NCBI GenBank assembly: GCA_028023455.1
Contig: JAQFVV010012497.1
Coordinates: forward strand, 2,292,001 to 2,356,000
Source: Epiperipatus broadwayi
Taxonomy: Eukaryota; Onychophora; Udeonychophora; Euonychophora; Peripatidae
DNA length: 64,000 nucleotides
Reading direction: 5' to 3'
Position 1 is the first letter of the stretch. Each line of letters starts with the position of its first letter. Under the pieces are notes generated by a model. The model saw nothing but the letters and a program-made list of their open reading frames with translations. It made no database searches and was not told where the DNA came from. Below, piece after piece: positions 59,840-64,000 of this stretch. The translations under genes and the position numbers were made by a program.

Positions 59840-59925
59840 ATAGGGTTGTTGTTAATTCTAGAACTCAATGCCCATGAATCATACTGAGTTGTTACTCCCA
59901 GAGTTCAAACTTCTTATGAAATTAA
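59840..59925 (+). mobile_element. SINE family P, plus-strand fragment
   Basis: CCATGAATCATACTGAGTTG, then TTACTCCCAGAGTTCAAACT and TCTTATGAAAT follow the family body in order; the A-box part is decayed. Confidence 0.5.
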
Positions 59926-60815
59926 TCAAATAGATATTTAATAGTATACCTATTACAGGATTGTCCAACAATATTTTAATAATTTGAATAAATCCCTACA
60001 TCATAACTTCCATGATAAATGGATTAGAGATTGTGTGAGCAAGGCAAACCTAATGAATTATATATTAGTGACATATTTCATTTGGCATCTGTATAAATGT
60101 CTACATAGAAAATCTTTCATTTAATTAGATATAAAAAGTTCCCTTCATTGATAATATTTCTGGCTTTAAATATTCTGAATACTGATTGCAAAGACATGGG
60201 TTTGTGTAGAATTTAAAATTGTGTTATTGATAAACATGACAAATGATTTTGGATCAACAAATCCCAACTCATTTAAGAATGTGGGGATTAGTAATATTCT
60301 AAAATAAATTAGTTGAGACCCCGATTCCCATATATAAACATAGATACTTAATTATTTATAACCATTAATTGAATCATTAATAAATCATATACCAAGAACT
60401 GCAAAAAAACTTCAAAATAGTTTTTTTTATCAACAAATGCATTATTAGCATGCATGTTGATTTTCATAAAAGAAATACACCCGGGTCTCGTTTTATGTGG
60501 ATTTATTTAATGCGATTTTGAAGTTATGCGATTCATGATTCTTCTTAATATTTTTGTATGCGGTTTTCTTTTATGCGATAAAAATTATTAGATCAGAAGT
60601 TGAGCTCCGATAATGCACTATTACTTTAAATATTATAAATTTTGCGCACTCACATCATATTTAAAGTAATAGCACATTATCGGAGTTCGACTTCCATCTA
60701 ATAATTTCAATATTTTCAGCGCTTTATAATAGGACTGTAATAGATTTTATGTAATAAAGAAGTTCATAATTCACTTAAAATCAGAATTTCCCCATTTTAT
60801 ATACACACATTAAAC

Positions 60816-61105
60816 TTTACAAGACTATAATGTAAATCTGTTCAAACGTTATAGATGAAAAATACTATGTTGTTGTTTTTGCATTTTAAATCACGTTCTA
60901 TTTTTGCTTTTTATAAAAAGAGTACATAATTAATTAATCATTTAGTGTCCACAAGTAATAAATTTTACAAGATTATAATGTAAATCTGTTCAAACGTTAT
61001 AGATGCCTATACGATGTATGTTGTTGTTTTTCCATTTTAAATCGCATTCAATTTTTGCTTTTTATAAAACAAGTACAAAATCAATTAATCATTTAGTGTC
61101 CACAA
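60816..61105. repeat. 148-bp tandem duplication inside T2
   Basis: Unit one 60816-60954 and unit two 60964-61105, both starting TTTACAAG and ending GTCCACAA, with small differences. T1 has a single copy of the GTGGACACTAAATGATTAAT part (complement near 3643-3665), so the duplication arose in T2 or its source. Confidence 0.85.
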
Positions 61106-61417
61106 ATTTATTTTTAAAAGGTGAGTAACAGCAGTGGGCACAATTAAATATGACAATTAAAATCTGATTTTAATTGTAATTAACAATTTAAAAATTACAT
61201 AACAAGGTAATGTGAAATGATGAAATTTGATTTTTAAATGGAATTGAAAATTAAAAAATTAAAGACAAAAATAAGAATTTAATTTTTAATTGTTAGTTTT
61301 AATTAAATTTTGCCCAACAGTGGTGAATCGGTGTCTTTTATTATCGTAAGTCTAAGTTCTTATTTTTATTTTAATCTTTTAGTTTACTCTAACAGAGAGA
61401 GAAAAAACACTCAAGAA

Positions 61418-61560
61418 AATGAATTTCTTTGGAAACAGAAATTTCAATTTTAGATCGCTTAGCGAAATGGGAAGAATCAATAGCGATTGGAAACATTTTA
61501 GTTATATTTCCTCTTGACTTCGTTTAAGGAGAAGCTACAGTACCTCACATCATGAAGAAT
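61418..61560 (+). pseudogene. Tigger-like transposase N-terminal helix-turn-helix relic
   Basis: Plus-strand reading from 61418: 'RK', stop, 'ISLETEISILDRLAKW', 'EESIAIG', then after a small shift 'GEATVPHIMKN' (about 61527-61560). This follows the N-terminal DNA-binding domain of pogo/Tigger transposases (x-ISLE-x-K-x-x-ILDRL-x-x-GE ... GR-x-x-x-L-x-x-ST-V-R-x-I). The CENPB-like and DDE parts are not found; about 350 bp remain before the element's end. Non-functional. Confidence 0.65.
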
Positions 61561-61903
61561 CTGATGTCTCAAATAGTGATAATAATTAAAATACCATACA
61601 TGTATGAAAAAAATGTAAATTACGCATAAAAATATATTGTTTTGAAAAAAATTAAATACTGTAGTTAATAAAAAAAGTTTGTCTTGTATCAATTTTTTTC
61701 AAATTTGAAATTTTTTATTAGTCATATTTTATTTTCATATTTTTTTATGCGAATTTTAAAGTAATTTTACGTTGTTGCTTTGCTTTTACGCGATTTTTGG
61801 AAAATTACAGTACGTATCCCCCATTTTTCAAGGTAAGTTAAGTCTATTTTTGTGTGACTTCTTTTGTGCGCATTTTCTGAGGAACCTATCTACCGCATAA
61901 AAC

Positions 61904-62445
61904 TACAATCTTCAGTTAATGTGATGTTTTTAATATTAGTAACAACTTTAAGTGCATTCTAAAATTTTGTATAACTTTTAGCATTTTACTTATAAAATAT
62001 TATGTGAAGTATTGTTAATTAAATTCAGAAAGAATAATAAAATGTGCATGATTTCATCATAAACTGGCTGTTGACATATCGTAAAGTTTATTTATAAATT
62101 TTAATTATTTTTTTAAGATGATCATGTACGGTGCTCAGAAATGGAACAATAGCCATTCAAATGTCATATATATTAAATTTACATTTTGTTTGTTTGTTTG
62201 TTTATATTTTAGGGGATAGTATATAATTAGAATAATGAATGTCAATCTACATAATATAGTCAGCAGCTTCACTGTAATTGAAGAGTTTCAACTTCTCAAT
62301 TTTTATGAATGAATGTTATTGCAAAAGTGAATCAATATAAAATCCTTTTAGGATTTCATCCTTTTGTTTTCCACTTGTCAAACTTTTAAATGTCAGTATT
62401 TTGGGTACCATCCCAAAAAAACTATATCAGTTGATATGCTTACCC
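61904..62445. other. AT-rich spacer, no gene seen
   Basis: GTTT microsatellite at 62188-62205; otherwise low complexity. Confidence 0.5.
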
Positions 62446-63360
62446 TTCATCATCATTTTCAATCATAATTCATAATGAAGATTTCTCCAAGTTTAATCCA
62501 GTTTCTCTGATCTTTAGCCTTTCATCATCACAATATATCAGTCTTCTATTTCATTTGTTCAAGTTATGTGTTTTTTCCCTAGGTTTTTTACAATCTCTTG
62601 GGATCTAATTTAAAACTTCAACTGTCAATATATTATTATATCCTTTAACATAATGTCTAGTCCAATTACAATTCATATTTTTAATTCTTTCGATTTAAAA
62701 CTTCAACTGTCCCTCTATTATTATCTCCTCTAATAATACATCCAATAAAGTTCCAATTCATTTTTTTGATTCTTTCAATGATGTCAGTAATACATATTTG
62801 CTCTCTTACTCATGTATTTTGTTTTTGATATCTTCTCTTTAGTCCTGACATATATCTCTCTACACTTTGTTGAGTAATCTGAAATTTCTCTATTGTTCTT
62901 CTATTAAATGTCCAGTCTCAGATCCACAAATAAGAATTTGATAAAACATATATTAAAAACCTTCCTTTTCAAATACATAAGCATGTTCTTTTTAATATGA
63001 AGTTATTTCTACTGAATGAGCTCCACCCAAGTTTAATTTTATGATTAATTTCATCCATTATGTTTCCATCAGTATTAATAATCTGACAATGGTATTAATA
63101 GTTGTTGACTTCATCTAATTCATCATAATCAAAAATTATTTTTTCTTCTGAAAAAAATCCATTAGTCTTTTTAGTATTTAACTTTAGCTCTATTTTCTTA
63201 CTTTCATCTGATAATTTTTGCAGTGCTTCCTGAAACTCTGGAGACATTATTTGCAAAAATATACACAATTTTCCATTTCAATCTACAAAATACTTGTAAA
63301 ACTGTTGTAAAAAGATTTGAGGCTATGAAATCAATCACCTTGTTGTATACCACTTTTCTT
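62446..63360 (-). mobile_element. RTE-family LINE, 3' fragment (copy 7)
   Basis: ATC-rich 3' tail at 62449-62458, C-terminal tail (62480-62850), the region after the RT (62880-63200) and the counterpart of 'GVKVNG.. / FCGLKW' at 63270-63340 up to the start of the RT active-site region. Contains an ~85-base internal tandem duplication (62608-62691 and 62692-62777). The most degraded of the 3' fragments. The right boundary is followed by a CT then AT microsatellite (63362-63395). Confidence 0.75.
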
Positions 63361-63361
63361 A

Positions 63362-63395
<34 letters not shown>
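63362..63395. repeat. CT/AT microsatellite
   Basis: CT repeat followed directly by AT repeat, next to the RTE fragment. Confidence 0.9.
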
Positions 63396-63589
63396 ATTTT
63401 AATGACTATTAACAGAAAAATATTCCATAAAACATCAATAATGTTGTATTGACAAAGATTTTAATCAAGTAAACATTTTTTTTTAAATATTCTGATTTAT
63501 ATTTTTTAAGGCTAACATCAGAAGTAAAACTGCAATGCTTTAATAACTTATTCTATTTACACACCAACAGGTATTAATTTAATTTCTTT

Positions 63590-64000
63590 TCTCTTAATCC
63601 ATAATCATTATTTTCTTCATGCAAGATATTCCTATCTGATCAAAATTCTTTCTCCTGCTGGTAGTAAAAATGATTCTATGCCTTGAGCTCTTCTCTGTGC
63701 TATTATCTTATGCCAAAATGCTTTGCAATTTTTATAATTCTCTAAATAAAATTTGTATTTTTCATGATCATAATTACTTTCATTCAGGCATTAATATGAT
63801 AACTTAAATCAGCATTTATTTTTTATAGCGTCTGTATACAATTGTAATCACATTCATATCGGCTTTTTCAAACCAAATTGTGCAAACGCTTTTTGCGAGT
63901 GTTAAATAATAAATGAATACCCTCTGACCCATACAAGATATAGAATTTATGCAGCAATAAAAGGAATCCCAAAAGGAATCCTCTCATTACTACGACTCAA
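63590..64000 (-). pseudogene. EN-RT linker of another LINE, runs off the window
   Basis: Minus-strand reading from the window end: 'KAFAQFGLKKPI', then 'NYDHEKYKFYLENYKNCKAF', 'WHKIIAQRRAQGIESFLLP' and 'AGERI' (about 63780-63650), a pattern typical of the region between endonuclease and RT in non-RTE LINEs. It does not match the RTE linker at 12188-12580. The upstream (EN) part should lie beyond position 64000. Confidence 0.5.

Larger units (their letters stand above)
60478..61903 (+). mobile_element. Tigger/pogo-like DNA transposon (copy T2), longer, one end lost
   Basis: Left end CACCCGGGTCTCG after TA (60476-60477), then GCGATTT-type subterminal repeats. The right side matches the complement of T1's left end (TTTTTCAAGGTAAGTTAAG, CTGAGGAACCTATCT, GCATAAAA) but stops at about 61903, about 14 bases short of the expected TIR. 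Shares the internal inverted repeat (60596-60632 against 60657-60695). Contains a 148-bp tandem duplication and a decayed transposase N-terminus not present in T1. Many retained CpGs in the ends. Confidence 0.85.

Noticed and set aside
1-64000. CRISPR array, operons, ribosome binding sites, riboswitches
   Set aside because: The DNA is that of an animal genome; no regular spacer-repeat array or bacterial gene pattern seen.

Overview
The window looks like intergenic or intronic DNA from an AT-rich invertebrate animal genome (mollusc, cnidarian, arachnid and flatworm are all possible; the sequence alone does not decide). No intact host gene, rRNA or functional tRNA was recognised. Every coding signal that can be named belongs to a broken transposable element. 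The repeat mix points to a metazoan: an RTE-type LINE, Penelope-like elements (PLEs) with GIY-YIG endonuclease, tRNA-derived SINEs, hAT and Tigger/pogo-like DNA transposons, all in very A+T-rich DNA with many microsatellites.

Layout. 1-3 kb: low-complexity DNA with short tandem duplications. 3.07-3.94 kb: a short Tigger-like element with terminal inverted repeats (TIRs) and a TA target. 4.7-5.85 kb: the C-terminal end of an unassigned LINE. 6.57-7.36 kb: RTE 3' fragment. 9.8-15.06 kb: a composite, with two diverged ~1.2-kb direct repeats bracketing the most complete RTE copy. 15.1-18.4 kb: two copies of one SINE family and a Penelope RT/GIY-YIG relic. 21.0-22.5 kb: two LINE relics. 23.59-26.05 kb: an RTE copy with an inverted 5' end and a 14-bp target-site duplication (TSD). 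26-36 kb: mostly featureless AT-rich DNA with one SINE, one RTE fragment and two CpG-richer, coding-like islands (33.16-33.46 and 33.79-34.2 kb). 36.7-46.8 kb: a tandem duplication, a SINE with 17-bp TSD inside a Penelope-type tail, two head-to-head Penelope pairs and a 5' RTE piece. 47.16 kb: a near-perfect 32-bp-arm hairpin. 49.3 kb: RTE 5' end only. 52.5 kb: LINE C-terminus. 53.09 and 55.70 kb: two hAT-type MITEs with perfect 8-bp TSDs. 54-60 kb: a cluster of one tRNA-derived SINE family and duplicated blocks in shuffled order. 60.48-61.90 kb: a longer Tigger-like copy carrying a decayed transposase N-terminus. 62.4-64 kb: RTE 3' fragment and the EN-RT linker of another LINE that runs off the window.

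How the parts relate. At least seven pieces of one RTE family can be aligned to each other and together cover 5'UTR, endonuclease, linker, reverse transcriptase and 3' end with an ATG-rich tail; none is intact. The SINEs depend on LINE machinery in general, but no shared 3' tail with the RTE was seen. The two Tigger-like copies share TIRs and an internal inverted repeat; neither could make a working transposase.

The most interesting structures are the twin-primed RTE copy, the two independent head-to-head Penelope pairs, two degenerate hammerhead-ribozyme-like motifs, the pre-miRNA-sized hairpin, and the pseudo-LTR layout around the main RTE copy. No convincing undescribed enzyme system was found.
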